Of a stretch of 64,000 nucleotides of DNA, positions 46,156-54,565 are shown in pieces. Position 1 is the first letter of the stretch. Each line of letters opens with the position of its first letter. The notes beneath the pieces were generated by a model. That model was not told the origin of the DNA, did no database searches, and was given only the letters and a program-made list of their open reading frames with translations. Position numbers and translations under genes: made by a program. Source of the stretch: Archangium gephyra (GTDB lineage Bacteria > Myxococcota > Myxococcia > Myxococcales > Myxococcaceae); NCBI GenBank assembly GCA_003243425.1, contig QFQP01000028.1, forward strand, positions 1 through 64,000. The letters are read 5' to 3'.

Positions 46156-47475
46156 GTGGCGATCGATCTCCGCCGGTATTCCGAGCTGATCAAGAGCACG
46201 CAGACCGTGCGCGTGCGTGGTCGCGTGGTCGAACTCACCGGCCTCGTCATCAAGGCGGCGGTGCCGAACGTGCGCATGGGCGAGGTGTGCCTCATTCGCC
46301 GTGGCCGCGACGAAGTTCGCTCGGAGGTCGTCGGCTTTCAGGGCGACACCGTGATGCTGATGCCGCTGGGCGAACTGTCGGGCATCGGTCCCGATTCGGA
46401 GGTCATTCCCACCGGCCGCCCGCTCACCATCTGGGCCGGCGACGGGCTGCTCGGACGCGTACTCAACGGCCTGGGTGAACCCATCGACGGCAAGCCGCTG
46501 CCGACCGACACCATGATGCCGTGGGCCGTCGACCGCGACTGCCCCGACCCGTTCAAGCGTCAACGCATCACGCGGCCGCTCTCGCTCGGTGTTCGCTGCA
46601 TCGACGGGTTGCTCACCGTCGGCGAAGGTCAGCGCATCGGTCTGTTCGCAGGCTCCGGCGTCGGCAAGTCGACGTTGATGGGCCAGATCGCCCGGCAGAC
46701 GTCGGCGGAGCTCTCGGTCATCGCGCTCATCGGCGAGCGTGGTCGCGAAGTGCTGGAGTTCATCGAAGACGCGCTCGGGCACGAGGGCATGAAGCGTTCG
46801 GTGGTGGTCTGCGCGACTTCAGACCAGCCGTCGCTCGTTCGTCTGCGCGCCGGGTACGTCGCCACGGCCATCGCCGAGTACTTCCGGGAGCGTGGAGGCA
46901 ACGTGCTCTTCATGCTCGACACGGTCACGCGTCTGGCGCGTGCGCAGCGTGAGATCGGTCTGGCCATCGGTGAGCCCCCGGCACGTCAGGGCTACCCGCC
47001 GTCGGTGTTCTCGATGTTGCCGCGCATGCTCGAGCGCACCGGCAATTCAGAGAAGGGCAAGTGCACCGCCATCTACACGTGCTTGGTGGCCGGCGGTGAC
47101 ATGGAAGAGCCCATCGCCGACGAAGTGCGCGGTATTCTCGACGGTCACTTCATTCTCAATCGTGCCCTCGGTGAGCGAAACCAGTGGCCCGCGATGGACG
47201 TGCTGGCGTCACTGAGCCGCGTGATGAGTCAGATCGTCTCGAAGGAGCACAAGAAAGCGGCCGGCAAGCTCCGCGAGACCCTGTCGACCTACGAAAAGCA
47301 GCGCGACCTCATTCTGCTCGGTGCCTACCAGTACGGTACCGACCCGCGCGTCGACTACGCGATCGACAAGTACGACACGATCATCAATTTCCTGAAGCAG
47401 GACACCTTCGAGAACTCTCCCTTCGAAGAGACCGTGCAGCGACTGGTGGACATGTTCGCCGACGCCGAAGGGTGA
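46156..47475 (+). CDS. sctN: SctN type III secretion ATPase
   Basis: A 439-residue F1-like hexameric ATPase starting at GTG 46156. Walker A is GSGVGKST (166-173), Walker B lies in V-L-F-M-L-D-T-V-T-R, and the family block GEPPARQGYPPSVFSMLPR follows. The N-terminal beta-barrel and C-terminal helical domain are both present, and the length is normal. It unfolds substrates and strips chaperones at the gate. It is contiguous with sctL and precedes sctO by 24 bp, as in fliH-fliI-fliJ. Confidence 0.97.
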   Translation: MAIDLRRYSELIKSTQTVRVRGRVVELTGLVIKAAVPNVRMGEVCLIRRGRDEVRSEVVGFQGDTVMLMPLGELSGIGPDSEVIPTGRPLTIWAGDGLLGRVLNGLGEPIDGKPLPTDTMMPWAVDRDCPDPFKRQRITRPLSLGVRCIDGLLTVGEGQRIGLFAGSGVGKSTLMGQIARQTSAELSVIALIGERGREVLEFIEDALGHEGMKRSVVVCATSDQPSLVRLRAGYVATAIAEYFRERGGNVLFMLDTVTRLARAQREIGLAIGEPPARQGYPPSVFSMLPRMLERTGNSEKGKCTAIYTCLVAGGDMEEPIADEVRGILDGHFILNRALGERNQWPAMDVLASLSRVMSQIVSKEHKKAAGKLRETLSTYEKQRDLILLGAYQYGTDPRVDYAIDKYDTIINFLKQDTFENSPFEETVQRLVDMFADAEG

Positions 47476-47499
47476 TGAACGTGTAAGCTCGGCGGCGGC

Positions 47500-48000
47500 A
47501 TGCCTCCGTATCGACTCCAAGCGCTGCTCGACATCCGCACCAAGGCCGAAGACGACGCCAAAGAAGCGTTCTCTCAAGCCGTCAAGGCCGCGGAAAAAGA
47601 GAAGAAACAGCTGGTGACGCTGCAGCAGACGCTCGAGCGCATGAAGGTCGAGCGCAAGGCGAAGGTGCAGGCCTTTCTCGAGGAGATGACGGCCAGGGGC
47701 GGCGGCATCAACGGCTTTCAGCAGATGGGTCGTTTCGAGGCCCGCCTGAAAGACGAAGAAGCGCAGCAGGCGCTCGAGGTCGAGCGGCAGAAAGAGGCCG
47801 TCGTTCAGGCCGACAAGCTGGTCGAACAACGCCGCGAAGAGATGGCCGAAGCCGCGAAGGAAAAGAAGGCCATCGAGAAGAACAAGGAAGCCTTCCTCAA
47901 GCAGGTGCGCACCGAGCGCATGGCGAAGGAAGAGCTGAATCAGGAAGAGATCGGCAACACGCTCCACCTTCAGCGCATGCGCGCGGAGAAGAACAAATGA
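47500..48000 (+). CDS. sctO: SctO/FliJ central stalk protein
   Basis: A 166-residue, almost entirely coiled-coil protein (Lys/Glu/Gln-rich heptads from about 15 to 155). It begins Y-R-L-Q-A-L-L-D-I-R, which is the start pattern of FliJ proteins. The FliJ/SctO hairpin turns inside the ATPase ring and connects it to SctV. Size and place right after sctN agree. It overlaps sctP by 4 bp. Confidence 0.88.
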   Translation: MPPYRLQALLDIRTKAEDDAKEAFSQAVKAAEKEKKQLVTLQQTLERMKVERKAKVQAFLEEMTARGGGINGFQQMGRFEARLKDEEAQQALEVERQKEAVVQADKLVEQRREEMAEAAKEKKAIEKNKEAFLKQVRTERMAKEELNQEEIGNTLHLQRMRAEKNK

Positions 48001-48992
48001 GCCGAGTCGACGACGATCGCGACGCAGCGCGAGTGGCCGCGCGTCTGGCCGAGGCCAAGCGCAACGAAGAGGCGCAGAAGAACAAGAAGGCCGCCGAGGG
48101 CAATGCGTTCTCGAAGCTCGTTCAGGGCCAGAAGAAGGAAGCCCAGGTTCGTCAAGAGCAGGCCACCGCCAAGTCGACCCTGGCGCAGCTGCTCGAGGCC
48201 GCCGAATCGCACTCCGCTGACGAGGCCAGACATCTCGCCGAGCACGGCGCCGAGAGCACGCAGCAGGAGAGCGCGTTCAAGTCGAAGCTCGGGACGCAGG
48301 GCCGCGAGCAGCGCATTCACTCCAACACCCGGTCGGCAGGCGAGCAGAGCCAACACGTCAAGGAGCAGACGGAGCAGGGCACGGCGCAGACCGCCAACGC
48401 GCGGCAGAGCGATCAAGCCGGTACGTTGAAGGGCGCCGACAGCCGAAAGGCCGACGCCAGGATCTCGAACGAGAAGCTCGACGAGCGCAAAGAGGCCAGC
48501 GAGAGCGGCAAGTCGTCGCAGGGTGGCGGCGTGGGCGGCGCGAGCCGAGAGAAGGGCGACATCAAGGCCGATGCCGACAAGGGTGGCGGTCAGCAGGGTC
48601 AGAAGGACGGCAAGGACAACGCGCCGGCGGCCAACCCGAGCTTCCGCTTCAACCCCGCGTTGATGGCGCCGGTGACGGTCGCGAAGACCAAGGAGGCCAG
48701 CGGTTCAGATCGCCTGCGCAAGGTCGCCAACGAGCTCGCTCAGAAGATCGTCGAGCGCGTGCGCGTCGGCACCAACGCCGCCGGCAAGATGGAGTTCCAG
48801 GTCGACCTCAAGAGCGACGTGCTCTCGGGGCTCTCGCTCAAGGTCTCGGCTCACAACGGCAAGATCAAGGCGGTGTTCCAGGGTGCCGACAAGGACGTGC
48901 TCAAGATGATCGAAGAGCAGAGTGAAGCGCTGAAGGCGGCGCTTGGTGCTCGTGGCTTGACCCTCGAAGATCTGAAGATCGAGGCGCGTTGA
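47997..48992 (+). CDS. sctP: SctP/FliK-like length-control and substrate-switch protein
   Basis: A 331-residue protein. The first 215 residues are hydrophilic, Gln/Lys/Asp/Ser-rich and disordered, as in molecular rulers. The C-terminal domain (about 238-331) reads F-Q-V-D-L-K-S-D-V-L-S-G-L-S-L-K-V, I-K-A-V-F-Q-G, then A-L-K-A-A-L-G-A-R-G-L-T-L-E. This is the FliK C-terminal/Flg_hook pattern that contacts FlhB/SctU to switch export class. It overlaps sctO by 4 bp and ends one base before the sctQ start. Confidence 0.8.
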   Translation: MSRVDDDRDAARVAARLAEAKRNEEAQKNKKAAEGNAFSKLVQGQKKEAQVRQEQATAKSTLAQLLEAAESHSADEARHLAEHGAESTQQESAFKSKLGTQGREQRIHSNTRSAGEQSQHVKEQTEQGTAQTANARQSDQAGTLKGADSRKADARISNEKLDERKEASESGKSSQGGGVGGASREKGDIKADADKGGGQQGQKDGKDNAPAANPSFRFNPALMAPVTVAKTKEASGSDRLRKVANELAQKIVERVRVGTNAAGKMEFQVDLKSDVLSGLSLKVSAHNGKIKAVFQGADKDVLKMIEEQSEALKAALGARGLTLEDLKIEAR

Positions 48993-48993
48993 C

Positions 48994-50418
48994 GTGAGCT
49001 CTCGCACCACCTCCGGGCGACCGGAACACACGATGCTGATCAAAGTGCCGATCGCCAGGCCCGGCACCAGGCAGGCGCCTGCGCACAGCCCCACGCCGTC
49101 GATGGGCTCGGGCGGGGGCGGTGGTGCTCCGCCTCCTCGCACGTGGAAGAAGTTCGTGTTCAGCAACCTCGAGCACGTGAGCAAGCGCCATGTGCAGTTG
49201 GTGAAGAACCTCGAGTGGCTGCTGCCCGGCGTGCGCGCGACCGGCGAGGTCTCGGCCACGGTCTCGAAGCGGCTCGGCGAAATGCTCGAGGAGCAGGTCT
49301 CGCTACAGGCCGAGTACGTGCACGTGGTGCCGATGTCGCAACTGCAGCACTACGTCGGCGAGACCACCTTTCTGGCGGTGCTGGCGCCGCAGCCCAACAA
49401 GACGCGCGGCCTGCTCGAAGTGGAGCTCGGGCTCGCGCACCACGCCATCGACCTTTTGCTCGGCGGTGCCGGTGACACCGTCGCGTTGCGCCCGCTCACC
49501 GACATCGAAGAGGGCGTGATGACCTACGTCATCATCGAGACGCTCAAGGCGCTCTCGCCCACGCTCGACCCGTCGTTGCCCAGGTTGCGCATCGAAGGCG
49601 TGGTCAGTGGCTTCGACGCCATTCGTGGCCTCATTCCCGAGCACGAGCATCTGACCGTGGTTCAGCTCAAGGCGGTGTTCGGGAGCTCCAGCGGCTACGT
49701 GCGCCTCGTGATTCCGGAAGACGTGCTCAGCACCGCGAACCCACCGACCGATGCGAACGTGCGGCGGGCGCGGCGCTCCGCCGATGCCGACGAGCACCTC
49801 TCGCGGCTGCGCAATGTGAAGACCACGGTTCGCGCAGAAATCGGTCGTGTCGAGATCGGCTCGGCAGACCTCGCGCAGCTGCGTGAGCGCGACGTGGTGC
49901 TGGTCGACGCGCTCAGCTGCCGGCCGGATCAGGGCGAGGGCGGCACCGCGAAGCTGCGCGTCGGTCTTGGGCGCACGGGCCACCTCGACGCAGACATCGT
50001 TCTCGAAGACGGCAGGTACCAGGCGAAGGTCACCGGCGTGACCATCGGCGCGCCGCCTCCGCCCGGAGAAGGCGACGAAGCTGTGCCAACCGAGGCCGCG
50101 CCAGCAGCCGGCTCCGACGACGACGACGAATCAACGACACCCGGTTCCATCAGAGGGAGAGACGACTTGGACGACGCTCAGGGCGCAGGTGGCGCCGACC
50201 TGATGAATGACATTCCGTTGCAGATCGCGGTGGAGCTCGGCCGCGTCTCGACGACTGCAGAAGAAGTGGTGGCGCTCAAGGTCGGTCACGTCTTCGACCT
50301 CAATCGCGTGGCCGGCGAGCCGCTCGACCTGTCGGTCAACGGCAAGATCGTCGCGCGTGGCGAGCTCGTCGAGATCGACGGAAACCTCGGCGTGCGCATC
50401 CTCTCGCTCGCAGGGTGA
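48994..50418 (+). CDS. sctQ: SctQ cytoplasmic ring protein (FliM/FliN-like)
   Basis: A 474-residue protein starting at GTG 48994. The middle part is FliM-like (P-L-T-D-I-E-E-G-V-M-T-Y-V). A first SpoA-type domain follows (about 270-355), then an acidic linker and a C-terminal SpoA/FliN domain (D-I-P-L-Q-I-A-V-E-L-G-R, then L-K-V-G-H-V-F-D-L). The final SpoA domain is preceded by a good internal ribosome-binding site, so a separate short SctQ-C may be made. SctQ forms the sorting platform. It overlaps the FliO-like gene by 4 bp. Confidence 0.9.
   Translation: MSSRTTSGRPEHTMLIKVPIARPGTRQAPAHSPTPSMGSGGGGGAPPPRTWKKFVFSNLEHVSKRHVQLVKNLEWLLPGVRATGEVSATVSKRLGEMLEEQVSLQAEYVHVVPMSQLQHYVGETTFLAVLAPQPNKTRGLLEVELGLAHHAIDLLLGGAGDTVALRPLTDIEEGVMTYVIIETLKALSPTLDPSLPRLRIEGVVSGFDAIRGLIPEHEHLTVVQLKAVFGSSSGYVRLVIPEDVLSTANPPTDANVRRARRSADADEHLSRLRNVKTTVRAEIGRVEIGSADLAQLRERDVVLVDALSCRPDQGEGGTAKLRVGLGRTGHLDADIVLEDGRYQAKVTGVTIGAPPPPGEGDEAVPTEAAPAAGSDDDDESTTPGSIRGRDDLDDAQGAGGADLMNDIPLQIAVELGRVSTTAEEVVALKVGHVFDLNRVAGEPLDLSVNGKIVARGELVEIDGNLGVRILSLAG
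50152..50169 (+). promoter_or_regulatory. internal ribosome-binding site and TTG start inside sctQ
   Basis: AGAGGGAGA (50152-50160) lies 7 nt from GGGAG to an in-frame TTG at 50167, just before the last SpoA domain. Starting there would give an 83-residue SctQ-C. An in-frame ATG at 50203 is the alternative start. Internally started SctQ-C is known in Yersinia and Salmonella systems, which supports this reading. Confidence 0.55.
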
Positions 50419-51005
50419 CGGTGCGCGCGGTGTCGGATACCGTGCGCCGCGTGTTTCGCCCGGTTCTCCTCTCGATTGCGCTGCTGACGAGCCCCGTGCT
50501 CGCGCAGGAGCCGACGTTGCAGCCCGCGCCGGCGTTGACGCAGCCCGCCGACGCGGTCCCGACGAATGACGGTGCGCGTCTGGCGGAGCCCGAGATTCCG
50601 AAGAGTGAGCCACCGGAGCTCATCGGTCAGGAGCTCGACCTCGGGTGGACCCTGTTCCGCACCGTGATGGTGCTGGGCATGGTGGTGGCGCTCGCGTGGC
50701 TGACGCTCAACGTCGGTCTGCGCCGGCTGCTCGGCATCAAGCCGGCGGTTGGTAGTTCCGTCGTGACCGTGCTGCAGCGGGTGACGCTGGATCAGAAGCG
50801 CGCGCTGTTCGTGGTCGAAGCCGGCGGTGAAGTGCTGCTGGTTGGCGGCGGCGAAGGCTCGCTCTCGCTCATCACCAGGCTCGATCGCGCCGAGATCGAC
50901 AAGCAGCGTGCAGCGCAGCAACCCGCTGGCGTCCAGCTGAGTCCTTTTCTCCAGAAACTCCTGGGCCGCAAAGAGGCGCCTCCGCCTCCGCCGCCCGCTT
51001 CGTGA
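50415..51005 (+). CDS. FliO-like membrane protein
   Basis: A 196-residue protein with a signal-peptide-like start, a Pro/Glu-rich segment, and one transmembrane helix (about 76-98, F-R-T-V-M-V-L-G-M-V-V-A-L). A cytoplasmic domain follows with V-L-Q-R-V-T-L-D-Q-K-R-A-L-F-V-V-E-A and V-L-L-V-G-G-G-E-G-S-L-S-L. That is the FliO pattern. FliO is a flagellar assembly factor for the FliP ring and is not normally found in non-flagellar T3SSs. It sits between sctQ and sctR, exactly where flagellar operons carry fliO. Confidence 0.8.
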   Translation: MTVRAVSDTVRRVFRPVLLSIALLTSPVLAQEPTLQPAPALTQPADAVPTNDGARLAEPEIPKSEPPELIGQELDLGWTLFRTVMVLGMVVALAWLTLNVGLRRLLGIKPAVGSSVVTVLQRVTLDQKRALFVVEAGGEVLLVGGGEGSLSLITRLDRAEIDKQRAAQQPAGVQLSPFLQKLLGRKEAPPPPPPAS

Positions 51006-51027
51006 ACTGTCGTTGGAAGGAACGCCC

Positions 51028-51846
51028 GTGACCCCTCGTCTCTCCACGTGGATGCGCGCCCGCCTGTGGCTCTTCACCCTGGCGATGCTGCTGACGCCGG
51101 CCCTCGCCTTCGCGCAGAAGAAGGCCGGGAAGGGCGGCGGTGACGTGATGGGCGGCGGTCCCATCGACGGTTCCGACTCGTTTGCCAACCGCCCGCTGGT
51201 GCTGATGATCGCGTTGGCAGCGCTCGGCCTCGCGCCGTTCGTGCTGCTGATGGTCACCAGCTTCGTGAAGATCTCGGTGGTGCTGTCGATCGTGCGGTCC
51301 GCACTCGGCACACAGCAGATCCCTCCGACGCAGGTGATCACCGGCCTCGCGGTGATCCTCACCGTGTACATCATGGCGCCGGTCGGCCAGGCGATGTTCA
51401 AGGCCGCCGACGCGGGCGACATCACCGAGCAGGGCGACCTGCTTCAGGCCAAGAACGTCGACACGCTGATCAAGGCGGCCAATCGCGGCAAAGAACCGCT
51501 GCGCGATTTCCTCCTCAAGAAGGTCACGCTCAAAGATCGCACGCTCTTCTATTCGCTCGCGCTCAAGCTGCGGAAGCCGGAAGACCGCGTGGGCATCACC
51601 GAGCGCGACTTCCTCGTGCTCACGCCCAGCTTCGTGGTCTCGGAGCTCAAGGAGGCTTTTCAGATCGGCTTCCTGCTCTTCGTGCCATTTCTGGTGATCG
51701 ACATGGTCGTCGCGAACATCTTGCTCGCGCTCGGCATGCAGATGCTGTCGCCGACGACCATCTCCATGCCCTTCAAACTTCTACTCTTCGTGCTGGTCGA
51801 CGGCTGGTACCTGATCGCCAAGGGCCTCGTCGTCGGCTACCTCTGA
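51028..51846 (+). CDS. sctR: SctR/FliP export gate protein
   Basis: A 272-residue inner-membrane protein. I chose GTG 51028 because GGAAGG lies 7 nt upstream. A cleavable-looking signal peptide ends A-F-A, as in flagellar FliP; most SctR proteins lack one. Four membrane helices follow, with M-V-T-S-F-V-K-I-S-V-V-L-S-I-V-R and F-L-V-I-D-M-V-V-A as family signatures. Five copies build the pseudo-helical gate with SctS and SctT. Gene order R-S-T-U follows. Confidence 0.96.
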   Translation: MTPRLSTWMRARLWLFTLAMLLTPALAFAQKKAGKGGGDVMGGGPIDGSDSFANRPLVLMIALAALGLAPFVLLMVTSFVKISVVLSIVRSALGTQQIPPTQVITGLAVILTVYIMAPVGQAMFKAADAGDITEQGDLLQAKNVDTLIKAANRGKEPLRDFLLKKVTLKDRTLFYSLALKLRKPEDRVGITERDFLVLTPSFVVSELKEAFQIGFLLFVPFLVIDMVVANILLALGMQMLSPTTISMPFKLLLFVLVDGWYLIAKGLVVGYL

Positions 51847-51859
51847 AAGGAGCGAACTC

Positions 51860-52126
51860 ATGCATCAGCTCACGTACGTGATTCAGCAGGCGCTGGTGAT
51901 GGTGCTGGTGATCTCCGGGCCGCCCATCGTGATGGCGCTCATCATCGGCTTCGGCATCTCGGTCTTCCAGGCCGCGACGCAGATCCAGGAGCAGACCCTG
52001 TCGTTTGCTCCGAAACTGGTGGTCATCTTCGGCATCCTCGGCCTCGCCGGCCCGTGGATGGGAACGACCCTGCTGCGCTTCACCTTCAACATCTACGACC
52101 GCTTCCCCGCGCTCATCGGCCACTGA
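51860..52126 (+). CDS. sctS: SctS/FliQ export gate protein
   Basis: An 88-residue protein with two transmembrane hairpin helices, and the family segment G-I-S-V-F-Q-A-A-T-Q-I-Q-E-Q-T-L-S-F-A-P-K. AAAGGAG precedes the ATG. Length is normal. Four copies wrap around the SctR/SctT gate. Confidence 0.96.
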   Translation: MHQLTYVIQQALVMVLVISGPPIVMALIIGFGISVFQAATQIQEQTLSFAPKLVVIFGILGLAGPWMGTTLLRFTFNIYDRFPALIGH

Positions 52127-52132
52127 CGTCCC

Positions 52133-52972
52133 ATGGGCTCGGCCGAAGCACAGGAACTGGTCAACACGCTGCGCCAGGAGCTCGGCCTTCAGGTCGGCTT
52201 CACGCAGTTGCTGTTGGCGTTCGCGCTGTTGATGGCGCGCGTGCTGCCGGTGATCATCTTGACGCCCTTCCTCGGCGGAGAGTCGGTCCCGCAGGAAGTG
52301 AAGCTCGGCCTGGGCGTGATGCTCGGCATGGTGCTCTACCCGGTGATCATCGCGCAGGTTCGCGACATCCCCATCTCGGCGTTCCTCTTCATCGCCCTGA
52401 TGCTCAAAGAGCTCTTCATAGGCTTGAGCATCAGCTTCGTGGTCGGGCTGGTGTTCGACGCGGCGAACTCTGCCGGTAACCTGCTCGACACCATGGGCGG
52501 CACCAACCAGGCGCAGCTCTTCGTGCCGCAGATTGGCCAGCAGGCCTCGCTGTTCTCGAACATGCAGCTGCAGATGACGGTGGTGCTCTTCCTCGCGCTC
52601 GGCGGCCACCACATCGTCATCGAGACGCTCGGCGACAGCCTCTACATGATCCCGTTGGATCAATACCCCCGCTTCAGCCACGGGCAATGGGCGTTCTTCG
52701 AGACCGTGTTGCGCGTCTTCGGCGATCTGGTTCGCATCGCGCTCGCGCTGGCGTCACCGGTGCTGTTGGCGACGTTCATGGTCGATCTCGGCCTGGGCAT
52801 GATCAACCGGGTGGCGCCGCAGGTTCAGGTCTTCTTCGTGTCGATGCAGATCAAGCCGGTGGTCACGGTGTTGATCGTCTTCACCTCCATCCACCTCATC
52901 CTCGAACGCATCGTGGGCGAATACGGCGTGATGTTCCGCTGGTTGCGCCAGGTGCTGACGCTGCTCTCCTGA
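52133..52972 (+). CDS. sctT: SctT/FliR export gate protein
   Basis: A 279-residue membrane protein with about six helices. The family features are present: R-V-L-P-V-I-I-L-T-P-F-L-G-G, L-M-L-K-E-L-F-I-G-L and D-L-G-L-G-M-I-N-R-V-A-P-Q. One copy completes the export gate. It lies 6 bp after sctS and 12 bp before sctU. Confidence 0.96.
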   Translation: MGSAEAQELVNTLRQELGLQVGFTQLLLAFALLMARVLPVIILTPFLGGESVPQEVKLGLGVMLGMVLYPVIIAQVRDIPISAFLFIALMLKELFIGLSISFVVGLVFDAANSAGNLLDTMGGTNQAQLFVPQIGQQASLFSNMQLQMTVVLFLALGGHHIVIETLGDSLYMIPLDQYPRFSHGQWAFFETVLRVFGDLVRIALALASPVLLATFMVDLGLGMINRVAPQVQVFFVSMQIKPVVTVLIVFTSIHLILERIVGEYGVMFRWLRQVLTLLS

Positions 52973-52984
52973 CGGAGGTCCTTC

Positions 52985-54043
52985 ATGTCTGAGGGTGGCG
53001 ACAAGACCGAGGAGCCGTCGCAAAAGAAGCTCGACGACGCCCGGAAAGAGGGCAACGTCTGGAAGAGCAAAGACCTCTCGAGCGTGGTCGCGTTCGCGGT
53101 CTCGATGTCGGTGGTCAAGGCGACCTGGGATGGCTTCGAGACCCGCATCAAAGAGCTCTTCTATTTTGCGATCGAACACATCGCGCACCCCGAAGCGATG
53201 GGGCTGGCCACCTCGCAACTGATGTTCCTCGCGCTGCAGGCCATGTTCCTGCTGTGCATTCCGGTCGCGTTCTCGGCCGCCGTGGCTGGTTCGCTGATGG
53301 AGTTCCTGCAGGTCGGCGCGTTGCTCGCGCTCAAGGCGTTGATGCCGAAGTTCGACAAGCTCAACCCCATCAACGGCCTCAAGAACATGTTCGGCAAGAA
53401 GCAGGTCGTCGAGCTGCTCAAGTCGATGTTCAAGCTCGCGGTCACCGGCTACGTCGTCTGGGGCGTGATGCGCGATTCGATGGGCATCGTGGTGGCCACC
53501 ATCGACGGTGACGCCGCGCTCACGATGTCGGTGATGGGCGAGCTCGTCTACCGCATCTGCCAGAAGGTGATTCTGCTCTTCGTGGCCTTCGCGATCTTCG
53601 ACGTCTGGTGGCAGCACAAGAGCTACATGAAGGACCAGATGATGTCGAAGGACGACGTGAAGAAGGAATACAAGGAGTCCGAAGGCGACCCGCACCACAA
53701 GGCCAAACGCAAAGAGCTCGCGCACGAACTGCTCGAGAGCGCCCAGATGGACGCGGTGAAGGGCGCCGACGTCATCGTCACCAACCCCGAACACGTGTCG
53801 ATCGCGCTCAAGTACGACAAAGACAAAGACGCCGCGCCGCGGATCATCGCCAAGGGCATCGAAGCGCGCGCGGCCAGCATTCGGGAGCTCGCCAGGCAGT
53901 ACGACGTGCCGATGATGCGCAACGTGCCGCTCGCTCACGCGCTGCTGCGAATCGACGTGAACGAAGAAGTGCCCGAGGAGCTCTACGACGCGGTCGCCGA
54001 GGTGTTGAACTTCGTCTACCAATTGCGTCAGAAGGCCGCGTAA
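52985..54043 (+). CDS. sctU: SctU/FlhB substrate-switch protein
   Basis: A 352-residue protein starting M-S-E-G-G-D-K-T-E-E-P-S, the FlhB N-terminal pattern. Four transmembrane helices lie between about 30 and 205. The cytoplasmic domain has the autocleavage site as N-P-E-H (Asn267 to His270) instead of the usual N-P-T-H. The Asn-Pro bond and the His are kept, so cleavage should still work. It switches export between substrate classes with SctP. A second free copy of its C-terminal domain is encoded at 55459. Confidence 0.96.
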   Translation: MSEGGDKTEEPSQKKLDDARKEGNVWKSKDLSSVVAFAVSMSVVKATWDGFETRIKELFYFAIEHIAHPEAMGLATSQLMFLALQAMFLLCIPVAFSAAVAGSLMEFLQVGALLALKALMPKFDKLNPINGLKNMFGKKQVVELLKSMFKLAVTGYVVWGVMRDSMGIVVATIDGDAALTMSVMGELVYRICQKVILLFVAFAIFDVWWQHKSYMKDQMMSKDDVKKEYKESEGDPHHKAKRKELAHELLESAQMDAVKGADVIVTNPEHVSIALKYDKDKDAAPRIIAKGIEARAASIRELARQYDVPMMRNVPLAHALLRIDVNEEVPEELYDAVAEVLNFVYQLRQKAA

Positions 54044-54097
54044 CTGCTCGGGTTTGCCCGGGCGCAACTCTTTCTCTCGGTGTGCGAGAATCTCGCC

Positions 54098-54529
54098 ATG
54101 ACTTCAATCTCGCGAAACCGTCCTGCTGCCACCGTGTCGTCGTCCTCGGCGTCCACGCCTGCTCCCCGCAGCAGTAAGGCGGCCGCGACGACGCTTTCAT
54201 CGAGTTCTGCCGCCAGCACCTACGAGCCGAGCGCGAACGTCCCCAACACCTTCCCGGCGCTGATCGGTGAGGGCACGAAGGCGCTCAAGGACGTGGAGGG
54301 TGGCGGCTCACTCAAGGACTTCCTTTCGAAGTACCCGACCAAGAGTGGGCTCGAGCAGGCGAAGAAGGATCTCGAGTCACTGCGCGGCAGCCTGTCGTCG
54401 GACCAGGCCGCTGCGATCGAGAAGGCGCTCCAGGCCCAGCAGGTGAAGCTCGGCACGCAGGCGCTGATGAACTCGATCGCCGAGGCGGTGCGCGCGGCTC
54501 TGAAGAAGGACATGCCGACGGGCGGCTGA
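54098..54529 (+). CDS. Ser-rich small protein of the T3SS locus
   Basis: A 143-residue protein starting at ATG 54098. Residues 1-50 are Ser/Ala/Thr-rich and disordered, like the N-terminal export signals of type III substrates. The rest is helical (L-E-Q-A-K-K-D-L-E-S-L, then L-G-T-Q-A-L-M-N-S-I-A-E-A-V) with no Cys and no membrane segment. No family is recognised. It could be a secreted substrate or a cytoplasmic regulator. A GTG at 54080 is a weaker alternative start. Confidence 0.6.
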   Translation: MTSISRNRPAATVSSSSASTPAPRSSKAAATTLSSSSAASTYEPSANVPNTFPALIGEGTKALKDVEGGGSLKDFLSKYPTKSGLEQAKKDLESLRGSLSSDQAAAIEKALQAQQVKLGTQALMNSIAEAVRAALKKDMPTGG

Positions 54530-54565
54530 ATTGACACGTTCGCGGGCCATCGTTTCAATGCCCCG

